A DNA stretch of 64,000 bases from Scytonematopsis contorta HA4267-MV1 (GTDB taxonomy: Bacteria; Cyanobacteriota; Cyanobacteriia; Cyanobacteriales; Nostocaceae). Location of the stretch: NCBI GenBank assembly GCA_019359035.1, contig JAHHIC010000082.1, forward strand, positions 16,675 to 80,674, read 5' to 3'. Positions within the stretch are counted from its first letter, which is position 1; each line of letters starts with the position of its first letter. Under the pieces are notes generated by a model. It was given only the letters and a program-made list of their open reading frames with translations, had not been told where the DNA came from and made no database searches. Below, piece after piece: positions 18,081 to 26,809 of the stretch. The translations under genes were made by a program, and so were the position numbers.

Positions 18081-18165
18081 TTGGGGAATGGGGAGTGGGG
18101 AATGGGGAGTGGGGAGTGGGAGATAAGGGGAGTAATTGCTAATTGCGAACTGCGAATTGATAATG
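18081..18165. repeat. GGGGAGT array with degenerate AATTGCG units
   Basis: About five GGGGAGT/GGGGAAT units (reverse complement of CCCCACT) followed by worn AATTGCG units. It sits between the divergent leuC and pentapeptide-repeat genes, so any shared promoter lies around it. Confidence 0.85.
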
Positions 18166-18311
18166 GGGGTTTTTTGTTTTTAAACAGTATCGAAACATAG
18201 TCCAAGGTTATTAAGATTAGATTAAATTAAAGAATCGGGGTAGCTTTGAAAAATAAAATCAGTCTCCAAGCTAAATCCAGCATCATAAATTGTTTTTTGG
18301 GACAAGTATTT

Positions 18312-18836
18312 ATGAATACTAGTGAATTAATAGCTCGATATGCATCGGGGGAAAGAAACTTCCACAGTGCGGAGTTGCCAAAAGCAGACCTAGGGGGAGC
18401 AAACTTAGCAGGAGTATCTTTTAGTGCAGCAAATTTAATTAAAGTTAATCTTAGTGGTGCTAATTTATATCGAGCGAATTTTTCTGATGCTGTCCTCAGT
18501 GGTGCTAATTTGTCTCAAGCAGCGATGGCAAAAACTAATTTTAATGAATCAGATTTAAGTGGTGCTTCCATGAGAGGTGCGGATTTACGAGATGCTATGT
18601 TGCATATGGCATCGCTCAATGCTGCTGATTTACAAGGTGCTAACTTAAGTGGAGCTAAAATGAGCGGTGCGAGAATGTGGAAAGCTGACTTAAGAGGAGC
18701 TGATTTAAGTGGAGCTGATTTGACTGATGCTAATTTGAGCGAAGCCGATTTAACTGGTGCTAATACTAATGATACAGATATGAGTGAAGCTTTTCTTACA
18801 GGAACAATTATGCCTGATGGTACGGTTCATCCGTGA
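18312..18836 (+). CDS. Pentapeptide-repeat protein
   Basis: A 174-residue protein. After a short N-terminus (MNTSELIARYASGERNF) nearly all the rest is A(D/N)LXX repeats (ADLGGANLAGVSF, ADLRGADLSGADL and so on), about 25 units, which fold as a right-handed quadrilateral beta-helix. The frame is open from TTG 18246, but ATG 18312 gives the usual family start. Cyanobacteria have many such proteins and few have known roles. No signal peptide is seen. It is divergent from leuC and convergent with the reductase-like gene. Confidence 0.9.
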   Translation: MNTSELIARYASGERNFHSAELPKADLGGANLAGVSFSAANLIKVNLSGANLYRANFSDAVLSGANLSQAAMAKTNFNESDLSGASMRGADLRDAMLHMASLNAADLQGANLSGAKMSGARMWKADLRGADLSGADLTDANLSEADLTGANTNDTDMSEAFLTGTIMPDGTVHP

Positions 18837-18840
18837 TAAT

Positions 18841-18873
18841 TGGTAATTACCAATTACCAATTACCAATTACCC
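18841..18873. repeat. ACCAATT heptamer array at a gene end
   Basis: About four ACCAATT units, overlapping the final codons and stop of the minus-strand reductase-like gene. Read on the minus strand the unit contains TAA, so the array supplies the stop codon. Confidence 0.9.
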
Positions 18874-19692
18874 ATCAACACTTTTAAAAAGTTTCTCCCA
18901 ATCAATGACTGGTGGTCTAGTTCCTTTATTTATTATCTCGAATGCTAAGCCGGAAGTGTTGGAATAAAAAATACTTTCTACACAGGCTGCTGCAATATCA
19001 ATACGGCTGGTTTGTCCTGATAGTTTATCTCCGGTTCCTAGAACTACATCTAATTTAGCGTCTGTTTTTGCTTTTATCAAAGTATTTAGGTCGTATGAAG
19101 TGTAGGGACCGTCGATTAATTGTCCTGGACGAATTATTGTGTAAGGTAATCCAGAGGTAACCAGAGCTTCTTCACCTTTTTGTTTTGCATTAAGTCCACC
19201 AAATGCATTGAGAATATTATAAGGAAATGCATCTTTTCTTAAAACTCCAGCGGAAGATATAAATACAAATCGCTGCAAATTTTGGGGTGCTGCTGCTATT
19301 AAGTTAATTACACCTTGTGCGTCTGCTTTTTCTGGACTATTTTTTGCTTTAGCAATACTTGATTTTGGGTCTAAGAAGATTGGAACCCATTCAAATAAAT
19401 TCGGGTTTTGCTCAAATTCCCATCTCTCGGAAGGAAATGCAGTTGTACCACTAGCACAAATTATGTGGGTAATGTCCTGCGTCGCTTTTGGAAGGGTTGC
19501 TGCGTCGCGTATGTCACCAACAACAATTTCCACTTTATCGTTAAACATGTTTTGGGCTTTGGCTGCACTTCTTGTTAAAGCGCGAACTCGCAAGCCTTTT
19601 TCTAGCAGGTTAGCGACAACTAATTGTCCCACACCACCTGTTGCACCTGCTACTAACACGATTTTGTCGTTTGACATTTCTGTATAGCTCAT
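18868..19692 (-). CDS. NAD(P)-binding atypical SDR / NmrA-like protein
   Basis: A 274-residue Rossmann protein. GATGGVGQLV near 16-25 is the dinucleotide loop, followed by VRALTRSAAKA (a positive charge favours NADP), VVGDIRD, FVFISSAGV and YTIIRPGQLIDGP. It belongs to the atypical SDR group that includes NmrA-like and Ycf39-like proteins; no YxxxK catalytic pair is evident, so it may be a sensor or assembly factor rather than an enzyme. A start at the sixth codon is also possible. Its last codons run into the ACCAATT array. Confidence 0.8.
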   Translation of the reverse strand: MSYTEMSNDKIVLVAGATGGVGQLVVANLLEKGLRVRALTRSAAKAQNMFNDKVEIVVGDIRDAATLPKATQDITHIICASGTTAFPSERWEFEQNPNLFEWVPIFLDPKSSIAKAKNSPEKADAQGVINLIAAAPQNLQRFVFISSAGVLRKDAFPYNILNAFGGLNAKQKGEEALVTSGLPYTIIRPGQLIDGPYTSYDLNTLIKAKTDAKLDVVLGTGDKLSGQTSRIDIAAACVESIFYSNTSGLAFEIINKGTRPPVIDWEKLFKSVDG

Positions 19693-19726
19693 AACTTTAT
19701 TTTTTTGTTTATCTATTCACATATTA

Positions 19727-19754
19727 GTAGAGACGCGATTAATCGCGTCTCTAC
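19727..19754. repeat. GTAGAGACG-family palindrome (GCGATTAATCGC core)
   Basis: A perfect inverted repeat with the half-site GTAGAGACGCGATT and its complement. Both arms differ in matched fashion from the TGACATGTCA copies elsewhere, so the hairpin is conserved while the sequence changes. Confidence 0.9.
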
Positions 19755-19821
19755 TTTTTGGGTGGGGTATTCAAAATTGTGGAATTACGAGTGACGCAGC
19801 ATAGATTTGTTTAGCCTGCTG

Positions 19822-20076
19822 TTAGCCCCAAAGAGATGCACCTAATTTGTCCCAAGTTTTAATACCAACAATACCGTCTGCGACTAAGCCGTATTCTCGT
19901 TGGAAGTTTCTGACTGCTGTGTCTGTGTAGTCCAGAAAACTACCAGAAGCTAAATCTCTGTTCAAATAATTTAGGGAAATCAAAAGATTTTGTAGCAATC
20001 TTACTGCACTACCTGAATCACCTCTTTTTAAAGTGGGTAATTCTCTTGTTGCGGTTGCTTGGACTTCTGTTGACAT
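19822..20076 (-). CDS. Small peptidoglycan-binding domain protein
   Basis: An 84-residue protein consisting of one PG_binding_1 domain (LKRGDSGSAVRLLQNLLISL...FLDYTDTAVRNFQREYGLVADGIVGIKTWDKLG). No signal peptide or catalytic domain is attached. The start is fixed by a strong Shine-Dalgarno (TAAGGAGATAACC) immediately before ATG, nearly identical to the leader of the LysM mini-protein at about 12.1 kb. Possibly the two belong to one set of small wall-binding proteins; this is inference. Confidence 0.9.
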   Translation of the reverse strand: MSTEVQATATRELPTLKRGDSGSAVRLLQNLLISLNYLNRDLASGSFLDYTDTAVRNFQREYGLVADGIVGIKTWDKLGASLWG

Positions 20077-20392
20077 GGTTATCTCCTTAATTTATCTATG
20101 TTTCTGAAGCCTTAACCATTGTTTTAATAGGCTTCAGTTTCATTCACATCTATCTACATACGGAGACTTTATTTTTCCTGAAAGAATCAAAAATATCATC
20201 CTTTAAAGAATGGTGATTAGATATTGCGTTCTAGGTTAAAATTTTTCTCTGACGGTATAAAACTCCCTGTTCCTGGCAAGTGGGGAAGGGGGTTGGGGGG
20301 TGGGGTTGATAGCAGGTTACCAATAAATTTATGACACCCAAAAACTATTGAGCTAAAATTAGACTGTAGTTTCTGGATGTCAGCCTTCATTT
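20077..20392. other. Intergenic region, no gene seen
   Basis: AT-rich leader shared by the divergent peptidoglycan-binding and toxin-antitoxin genes. It contains a degenerate GGGAAGGGGGTTGGGG repeat at about 20268-20308 and otherwise nothing recognisable. Confidence 0.6.
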
Positions 20393-20695
20393 ATGACAGA
20401 CCCTTCTAGCTCAGCTTCAGCTTCTCTAGAATTGCTGCTTCATGAAATTGAGGCAACTCCTAGAGAATATTGGGTGGATTTGCTGGAAACCTTACGCCAG
20501 TTTAGAGAAAAAATTTCATCAAAAACTCCATTGATTGTTAATGCTGAGCAAGCCAAGAAAAATCAAGCAGCAATAGATTTATTAGACTCTTGGCTTGATG
20601 AAAGTGAAGATGCGTCCGAACATCAACAAGCTTGGGATTTTTTGAAAGCTACCCTTGATGAAGACCGTTTGTCTAATCGTCCGTTATTTCCATGA
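20393..20695 (+). CDS. Putative antitoxin of a PIN toxin-antitoxin pair
   Basis: A 100-residue acidic protein directly upstream of a PIN-domain gene, overlapping it by four bases (ATGA). The N-terminus is Ser/Ala-rich, residues 12-40 look helical (LELLLHEIEATPREYWVDLL) and the C-terminus (DFLKATLDEDRLSNRPLF) could be the toxin-wrapping tail. No clear DNA-binding fold is recognisable. The antitoxin call rests on position, size and overlap. Confidence 0.6.
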   Translation: MTDPSSSASASLELLLHEIEATPREYWVDLLETLRQFREKISSKTPLIVNAEQAKKNQAAIDLLDSWLDESEDASEHQQAWDFLKATLDEDRLSNRPLFP

Positions 20696-21144
20696 GTCGT
20701 TTGATTTTGCTGGACTCTGGTCCACTGGGAATGGTAACAAATCCCAAAGCTACAGGCATTACCCTTGATTGTCAATTATGGCTAAAATCCCTCTTGCGCC
20801 AGGGAGAAAAGTTTGCCATTCCCGAAATTGCTGATTATGAGGTGCGTCGTGAACTCCTTCGAGCAGGTTTGTTACGCAGCTTGCATCGGCTTGATAATTT
20901 GAAGCAAACTCTCGAATATATCCCGATTCAGACAGATACGATGCTGCTAGCAGCTAGATTGTGGGCGGAAGCTCGGCAAACCGGGCAGCCTACTGCGGAT
21001 GACAAGGCATTGGATGGGGACGTTATTTTATCCGCTCAAGCCCGTATTCTTTGTGATGATACGACAGAGGTAATCGTTGCAACAACAAATGTAGCTCATC
21101 TGTCCCGGTTTATTACAGCATTGGATTGGCAATCCATTGAGTAA
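20692..21144 (+). CDS. PIN-domain ribonuclease, VapC-like toxin
   Basis: A 150-residue PIN protein. Asp8 (ILLDSGPLG), Glu50 (ADYEVRREL), Asp108/Asp110 (LDGDVILSA) and Asn133 (TTNVAHL) fit the acidic metal site of PIN nucleases, which in VapBC pairs cut tRNA or rRNA. The start overlaps the upstream stop by ATGA, so translation is probably coupled. Target RNA unknown. Confidence 0.8.
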   Translation: MSRLILLDSGPLGMVTNPKATGITLDCQLWLKSLLRQGEKFAIPEIADYEVRRELLRAGLLRSLHRLDNLKQTLEYIPIQTDTMLLAARLWAEARQTGQPTADDKALDGDVILSAQARILCDDTTEVIVATTNVAHLSRFITALDWQSIE

Positions 21145-21273
21145 ATAAATACGAGCAGATAATTAATTCTCTGCGACAGGGGATATCTATTTTGCTGTGC
21201 ATGAGTTCAGTATGCCTGTAAATAGTGATATATGTGACTTAAATACATAGAATTTACAGCTTTGAGGGGACTC

Positions 21274-24200
21274 ATGATACATAAAATGCAAAATATAAAT
21301 TTACTTTGTAATTGGCTTACATTTAGTCTTTTGGTATTTAGCATTACACCAGTCCACGCTCAAATTACTCCCGACAATACTTTAGGTGCAGAAAGTTCTC
21401 GCATTACACCGAACGTTTTAATTAATGGCTTAAATGCAGAGAGAATTGACGGTGGTGCTCAGCGTAATAACAACCTTTTTCACAGCTTTAGTCAATTCAA
21501 TATTAATGATGGGCAAAGAGTATATTTTGGCAATCCCTCTGGAGTAGATAATATTCTAACGCGGGTCACTGGTGGTCAAATATCAAATATCTTGGGGACT
21601 TTGGGAGTTGATGGGACAGCTAATTTATTTTTAATTAATCCATCAGGTATTTTATTCGGAGAAAATTCTCGCTTAGATGTGCGTGGCTCTTTTGTGGGAA
21701 CAACAGCAAATGGGGTGCAGTTTGGTTCCCAAGGATTTTTCAGTGCTACTAATCCAGAAGCTCCGGCATTATTGACGATTAATCCTTCAGCATTATTGTT
21801 TAATCAAATAAATTCAGGGACTAATTCGGGGACTAATTTAGGGACAATTACCAATCGCTCCCGTCCAAATGCTACCACAGATGCAGCAAATAGCTCCTCG
21901 TTTTCTCCGCAACAGGGAAGCCGATTTTTAGTGGGTGGAGATATTACATTTGATGGGGGAATATTTGCAGCAGTAAGCAATCGCTTGGAATTGGGTGCAG
22001 TTAAGGGAGTTGGAGCGGTTGGGTTAATTGGTAGTGGTAACGAAATGCGTTTAAATTTCCCTGAAGGTTTTCAGTTAGGGGATATCGCACTGCAAAATAA
22101 TTCCTTTGCATTCACAACAGAGGGTGGTGCAATTACTGTTCATGCTCGCAATCTGAGCTTAACAGGAAATAGCTTTATTAGTTCAATTCTTGGTAAGGCT
22201 GAAGGTACACCAGGTGTTCCATCTGGGGATGTTGTCATTAATGCCAAGGATACTGTAACCCTAGATAATAAAAGTTCCATAGGTAATAAAGGTTTTGAAG
22301 ATTCCTTGGGCGATACGGGAAATGTTACTATTAATGCCCAGTCGATTCGTCTTAATAACAGCAGTCTAATTGCCACAAATGGTCAGAAAAATCGAGGAAA
22401 TGTTTCCCTGAATGCAACTGAAGACATAACGTTAGATAATACTAGTTTAGTAACAAGCTTTGGAACCCGAACTTCAATTGGTAAGGCTGGCGATATTAGC
22501 CTCACTGCTCGAAGAATTAATTTGAGCAACAGCGCGTCGATTAATTCTGGTAATATTGGGCAAGGGCAAGGCGGAAAGACGACTCTGGAAGCTCAAGATA
22601 CTGTTTCCCTATCCAGTAAGGCTGGCATTTACAGTGGTTCTGGAGCATCAATTTTTGGTGGTGTTAATCGCGAAGCATCTGGTGATATTGAAATTAAAGC
22701 CAGAAGTCTTTCTCTTGATGCTGACACCACTATTAGCTCTACGAATTTTGATGAGGGTCGTGCTGGGGATATTCAAATTACCACCAAAGACTCTATATCT
22801 CTGGATGGTGCGACTATCACATCTGGTACAAGTGGTTCTGGTGAAGGAGGGGATATTCAGCTACAAACACGAACCCTGAATCTCTTTAATGGTGGAACTA
22901 TTGGTACGCAAACGAACGGACAGGGGAACAGTGGAAATTTACTTATTAACGCTTCTGATTCTGTCGGTTTGAGTGGCTCAACAACAATTAGTCTGCAAGA
23001 CGGAAAAAACTTTATTATAGGAAGCAGCATCGCAACAAGTGCTCTTGGTTCTGGCAAAGGTGGGCAATTAAGTATTAATACTGGACGTTTGAGCATTCGT
23101 GATGGTGGGAATATAAGCACATCCGTAGGTATTGGTAAGCCCGGTCGAGGAGGAGATTTAAGTATTAAGGCAACAGACTCAGTAGAAGTAGTTGGTTTTA
23201 TACCCAATACTGGCTTAGTCAGTGGTATTCGGACTTCAACCCTTGGCTCTGGGGATGCTGGAAGCTTGAATATTACTACTCCTCGTTTAAGCGTTCGAGA
23301 AGGAGGAACCGTCAACACGGCGACTGCTACCAATGATAGTAGCGGAAGGGGTGGTAATTTAATAATCAATGCTTCTGACCTAGTTGAGGTTGCTGGTCTT
23401 TCTCCAGACGGTAAATTTGTCAGTGGTATATCTTCTGGCACTTCAGGGTTTGGTGATGCTGGAAACATGACAATTAACACGGGTCGTCTTAGTATTGGTG
23501 GTGGTGCGCTCGTTGAAACGGGTACTCGTTCGGGAAGCCGAGGACTGGGTGGTAATTTAACCGTGAATGCCTCTGAATTTGTGGAAGTTGTAGGTACTGG
23601 TAATGTTTCAGAAAATCAATTTCCTGGTGTGCTATCAACGTCAACTAGCGGAAGCGGAAATGCAGGTAATCTTACTATTAACACACCTAAACTCAGTGTT
23701 CGGGATGTAGGAATTATAGAAACAACGGCAAATTCTGGAAGTACAGGTCAAGGTGGTAATTTAAGCATTAACGCTTCTGACTTTGTTGAAGTATTGGGTA
23801 CTTCGACCGATGGTAAATCTTCCAGTACCATAACAGCTTCTACATTCGCCTCCGGGAATGCTGGTAGTATAAATATTACTACTAATCGTCTTAGTGTTGG
23901 CGATGGGGGATTTATCTCCACAGATGCACGTGAAGGAACTACTGGTCAAGGAGGTAGTTTAACAATCAACGCTTCAGATGTGGAGATTAGGGGCAAATCC
24001 CCAGAGGATATATTTAATAGCTCTCTGAGTACGAGTTCTTTTGGTTCTGGTAATGCAGGACAATTAAATATAACAACTAATCGACTCAGTATTAGTAATG
24101 GATATATTTCAACAGCCACAAATGGTTCAGGAAGAGGTGGTGATATTGATATTAACACTAGGGAATCTGTGGAAATTCTAGCAAACCCCACCGATACAGA

Positions 24201-25224
24201 CATGGCTGACGCAATATTTACATCAACTAGTGGTTCAGGTGATGCTGGCAATTTGAATATTCGCACCCAACGTTTAAATATCCGTAATGGTGCCTTCGTG
24301 GGAGCAGGTACAACACCTAGTAGTACAGGGAAAGGTGGTAATATTTTAATAAATGCTTTTAATTCTGTTGATGTTACTGGTTCATCAAATGATGGTCGCT
24401 CGCAAAGTCTTATCTCCGTTCGTAGCCGAGGTGAGGGACAAGCTGGAAATATCACCGTCAATTCTCCGCTTATCAGCCTCCGAAACACAGGTGCAATTAA
24501 TGCTGAATCTTTTGCCAATGATGGCGGTAACATAGAAGTCAATGCAAATGTATTACTATTGCGTCGCGGTGGTAACATTTCAGCGACAGCAGGCAATGAC
24601 CAAGCAGGGGGAAATGGTGGCAATATTAACATTAACGCTGAGGTAATTGCCGCAGTCGAAACTGAAAACAGCGATATATCAGCCAATGCTTTCCAAGGAC
24701 AGGGTGGAAACATCAACATAAATACTCAAGCGATTTTTGGCATTGTTCCTGCAGCTTTCCCTACCCTCAAAAGCGATATTACAGCAAGCTCAAAATTGGG
24801 AATCCAAGGACAAGTCACCATCAATCAACCCAATGTGCAAGACCCACAAACAGTAGTAGAATTACCAGAACCAAACACAGATGCTAGTAACCAAATAGCC
24901 CAAGTTTGTCCAAAAGATTCCACTGGTAAGCTTTTGGGTGAATTTTATATAGTTGGACGCAAAGGTAGCCTACCCCCATCGCGTTTTGAACCACTTGCTG
25001 GCACTCCCAGCTTAAGCCCCCTAGCGACATTAGACGCTGATTCCAGCACAGATTCCAACAAAATCGCCAGCACATCCCCAATTCCCAAACTAGCACCCAA
25101 CGAGCCAACACCAATTGTGGAAGCGCAAGGCTTTCTCAAAACCCCTGATGGTCAGGTTCACCTTGTAGCCCAAGCAGCATCAGCAACACCCTACACTCCC
25201 ACCTCCGCAAAAAGTTGCCCTTAG
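21274..25224 (+). CDS. Large secreted TPS-domain haemagglutinin-type exoprotein
   Basis: A 1316-residue exoprotein from ATG 21274 (TTG 21262 is in frame but less likely). A signal peptide ends near PVHAQ. The TPS domain has NNLFHSFSQFNI, NILTRVTGG and INPSGILFGENSRLDVRGSF. About 900 residues follow of long repeats whose units carry LGSGDAGSLNI or similar, then a line like TPRLSVREGG, then GRGGNLIINASDLVEV; these should form a beta-helix shaft. The tail is Pro/Ser-rich and ends with a single Cys (KSCP). It resembles the 6.0-8.9 kb protein in plan but is longer. No TpsB transporter gene is nearby. Likely an adhesin or sheath component. Confidence 0.88.
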   Translation: MIHKMQNINLLCNWLTFSLLVFSITPVHAQITPDNTLGAESSRITPNVLINGLNAERIDGGAQRNNNLFHSFSQFNINDGQRVYFGNPSGVDNILTRVTGGQISNILGTLGVDGTANLFLINPSGILFGENSRLDVRGSFVGTTANGVQFGSQGFFSATNPEAPALLTINPSALLFNQINSGTNSGTNLGTITNRSRPNATTDAANSSSFSPQQGSRFLVGGDITFDGGIFAAVSNRLELGAVKGVGAVGLIGSGNEMRLNFPEGFQLGDIALQNNSFAFTTEGGAITVHARNLSLTGNSFISSILGKAEGTPGVPSGDVVINAKDTVTLDNKSSIGNKGFEDSLGDTGNVTINAQSIRLNNSSLIATNGQKNRGNVSLNATEDITLDNTSLVTSFGTRTSIGKAGDISLTARRINLSNSASINSGNIGQGQGGKTTLEAQDTVSLSSKAGIYSGSGASIFGGVNREASGDIEIKARSLSLDADTTISSTNFDEGRAGDIQITTKDSISLDGATITSGTSGSGEGGDIQLQTRTLNLFNGGTIGTQTNGQGNSGNLLINASDSVGLSGSTTISLQDGKNFIIGSSIATSALGSGKGGQLSINTGRLSIRDGGNISTSVGIGKPGRGGDLSIKATDSVEVVGFIPNTGLVSGIRTSTLGSGDAGSLNITTPRLSVREGGTVNTATATNDSSGRGGNLIINASDLVEVAGLSPDGKFVSGISSGTSGFGDAGNMTINTGRLSIGGGALVETGTRSGSRGLGGNLTVNASEFVEVVGTGNVSENQFPGVLSTSTSGSGNAGNLTINTPKLSVRDVGIIETTANSGSTGQGGNLSINASDFVEVLGTSTDGKSSSTITASTFASGNAGSINITTNRLSVGDGGFISTDAREGTTGQGGSLTINASDVEIRGKSPEDIFNSSLSTSSFGSGNAGQLNITTNRLSISNGYISTATNGSGRGGDIDINTRESVEILANPTDTDMADAIFTSTSGSGDAGNLNIRTQRLNIRNGAFVGAGTTPSSTGKGGNILINAFNSVDVTGSSNDGRSQSLISVRSRGEGQAGNITVNSPLISLRNTGAINAESFANDGGNIEVNANVLLLRRGGNISATAGNDQAGGNGGNININAEVIAAVETENSDISANAFQGQGGNININTQAIFGIVPAAFPTLKSDITASSKLGIQGQVTINQPNVQDPQTVVELPEPNTDASNQIAQVCPKDSTGKLLGEFYIVGRKGSLPPSRFEPLAGTPSLSPLATLDADSSTDSNKIASTSPIPKLAPNEPTPIVEAQGFLKTPDGQVHLVAQAASATPYTPTSAKSCP

Positions 25225-25440
25225 GGAACTCGGAATAAAAAAATCTTCATTACTTTAACTTATTGTGGGATGGACTTCCAAAGCTCCCTCACCCTTCCAA
25301 GGTGGGGAGATTTGTGTGTACACGGTAGCTTACGGATACAGGGAGAGGTCTGGAAAGGGGTTTTTTCTTTTCTGGAGATGTCTAGTAGTTCTTAACCCTA
25401 ATCAAATAGAATGTCTACTATGATAGAAGACGAAGCTTAA

Positions 25441-25740
25441 ATGCATTTAATTTCAATTAGTAACCTCCGTGCTGATGCAGGTCAATACCCAGATGCCAAA
25501 AAGCAAATTGATGATTGGTATGCAACTGTTAAAAGCGCAGAATGGGATAATCTGGAGGATGTTCGTAAAATTTACCGAGATGCTGAAGCTGTTAGTAATT
25601 TTACGGTATTTAATATAAAAGGTAATGCCTATCGCTTAATTGTTGGTATTGACTACGAACATCAAGTGCTTTATTACAAATATTTTCTCACCCACGCCGA
25701 GTACAATAAAAATAAATGGAAAAATGACCCTTACTTTTGA
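25441..25740 (+). CDS. higB: HigB-type mRNA interferase toxin
   Basis: A 99-residue protein of the HigB toxin family (RelE superfamily). Marks are the DVRKIYRDAEAV segment, NIKGNAYRLIVGIDYEHQVLYYKYFLTHAEY and a basic C-terminus. Such toxins cut mRNA at the ribosome. The gene overlaps the downstream HigA gene by 17 bp, the usual toxin-first order of higBA operons. Confidence 0.9.
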   Translation: MHLISISNLRADAGQYPDAKKQIDDWYATVKSAEWDNLEDVRKIYRDAEAVSNFTVFNIKGNAYRLIVGIDYEHQVLYYKYFLTHAEYNKNKWKNDPYF

Positions 25741-26122
25741 CCAAAGCGCCTACTGTAATCTTTTAGCTGAAGTTGTTCCTGTCGCTATTGAGACGGAGCA
25801 ACAGTATCAGCGTCTTTTAAAAGTTGTTGAAAATTTAACTTTCAAGAAGAATCGTACGCTGGAAGAAAAAGCCGTACACAAGTTGTTGGTAATACTAATT
25901 GAAGCTTATGAAGCACAGAATTACCCAATGGATAAGTCCGAACCTCATGAAATCCTCCAACACATTATGGAAGCCAGTGGAACGAATACTTCAGACTTAG
26001 TAGGCATTATTGGTAGCGATAGTATAGTTTCCGAAGTGCTAAACGGTAAGCGTTCTATCAGCCAAATGCAAGCTAAAGCATTAGGTAATTATTTTAAGGT
26101 TACTCCTAATTTATTTCAATAA
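25724..26122 (+). CDS. higA: HigA-type antitoxin
   Basis: A 132-residue antitoxin. The C-terminal half has an Xre-like HTH (about 92-126: GTNTSDLVGIIGSDSIVSEVLNGKRSISQMQAKAL), which usually represses the operon. The N-terminal part (LEEKAVHKLLVILIEAYEAQNY) is the HigA-family helical segment. The frame is open further upstream, but ATG 25724 gives the conserved start MTLTFDQ and a short overlap with higB. It neutralises HigB by direct binding. Confidence 0.9.
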   Translation: MTLTFDQSAYCNLLAEVVPVAIETEQQYQRLLKVVENLTFKKNRTLEEKAVHKLLVILIEAYEAQNYPMDKSEPHEILQHIMEASGTNTSDLVGIIGSDSIVSEVLNGKRSISQMQAKALGNYFKVTPNLFQ

Positions 26123-26130
26123 ATAAAAAA

Positions 26131-26179
26131 AGCAACTCCACCATCGCGTTTCGAGCCACTTCCAGGAACACCCAGCTAA
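26131..26179 (+). pseudogene. C-terminal scrap of a TPS exoprotein gene
   Basis: This 49-bp stretch reads TPPSRFEPLPGTPS then TAA. The upstream exoprotein carries LPPSRFEPLAGTPS at the equivalent place, encoded at about 24970-25012. The two DNA stretches are clearly related, for example the shared ATCGCGTTT. It looks like the end of another exoprotein gene left behind downstream of higBA. Confidence 0.65.
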
Positions 26180-26194
26180 AATCTAGGGTGTTTC
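26165..26194 (+). terminator. Possible terminator of higBA
   Basis: GGAACACCC pairs with GGGTGTTTCC across about 11 bases, followed by TTTAT. The T-tract is weak, so termination is only suggested. Confidence 0.4.
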
Positions 26195-26572
26195 CTTTAT
26201 ACCATTTTACTTGTTTCGCCTTCAGCATAGATGCCCTCTGCCCTCTGCCTTCTTTGGTCATACCCCTGAACTACTAACATTACCACCATCGTCAAATAGA
26301 ATGAATCTCCTGCAACATTATTTGCGCCAGAAAATGTTGTAAGGTTTGAAAATACATATCAAATTAACTTCAGGGTAACAACAAATAAACAGAAAGAAAG
26401 AGAATAAAAATATTTCTAAAGAAGGAGGAATTAATTGTAACAGAAAGTTTACAAGAAAAATGCATAAAAAGTAAAAAATAAAAAGTTAATAAATTAAAAA
26501 ATAATCTCCAAGATTTACCCCTCACCTTTAAAAATCTCAAACGCAGTCCATTTCAATGGACTTAAGCTTTCA

Positions 26573-26591
26573 GACAGGGATTTCAATCCCT
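26573..26591. repeat. Short inverted repeat
   Basis: CAGGGATT pairs with AATCCCTG around a 2-base centre, directly before the 9-bp tandem array. It may be a structured part of the ATPase leader. Confidence 0.6.
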
Positions 26592-26593
26592 GG

Positions 26594-26680
26594 CTTTTGG
26601 GGCTTTTGGGGCTTTTGGGGCTTTTGGGGCTTTTGGGGCTTTTGGGGCTTTTGGAGCTTTTGGAGCTTTTGGAGCTTTTG
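26594..26680. repeat. 9-bp tandem repeat in the P-type ATPase leader
   Basis: Six units of CTTTTGGGG followed by three of CTTTTGGAG and a partial unit. Read in frame it would give Leu-Leu-Gly/Leu-Leu-Glu repeats that join the ATPase frame without a stop. It lies 130 bp before the chosen start. Confidence 0.95.
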
Positions 26681-26809
26681 AATTTTAGAACTTTCAGGAA
26701 TTTTGTAAATTCTGTCAATTCAGAAAATTCAGGGAATTCTGTAGCTATTAATGACTTTAGAGATGCAAGTGAAATCAGTTTGTTTCAAAAAGGCTATATA
26801 ATAAATTTT

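Larger units (their letters stand above)
26123..26809. other. Intergenic region between higA and the P-type ATPase gene
   Basis: It begins with a remnant of an exoprotein C-terminus (26131-26179) and an overlapping hairpin (about 26165-26194), then about 370 bp of AT-rich DNA with no gene, then an inverted repeat at 26573-26591 and the 9-bp tandem repeat. The frame stays open from 26597 into the ATPase gene. Confidence 0.6.

Noticed and set aside
22857..24719. Long minus-strand frames opposite the second exoprotein gene (207 and 257 residues)
   Set aside because: Pro/Leu/Ser-rich translations of the repeat complement, with no domain; shadows of the biased plus-strand repeats.
26515..26718. 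Minus-strand frame with Ser-Pro-Lys repeats
   Set aside because: Complement of the 9-bp tandem repeat; no gene features.
26597..26809. Upstream start giving a Leu/Leu/Gly-repeat N-terminus for the P-type ATPase
   Set aside because: The extension is the translated 9-bp tandem repeat plus non-conserved sequence; ATG 26810 gives a normal family start. Kept only as a hypothesis in the findings.
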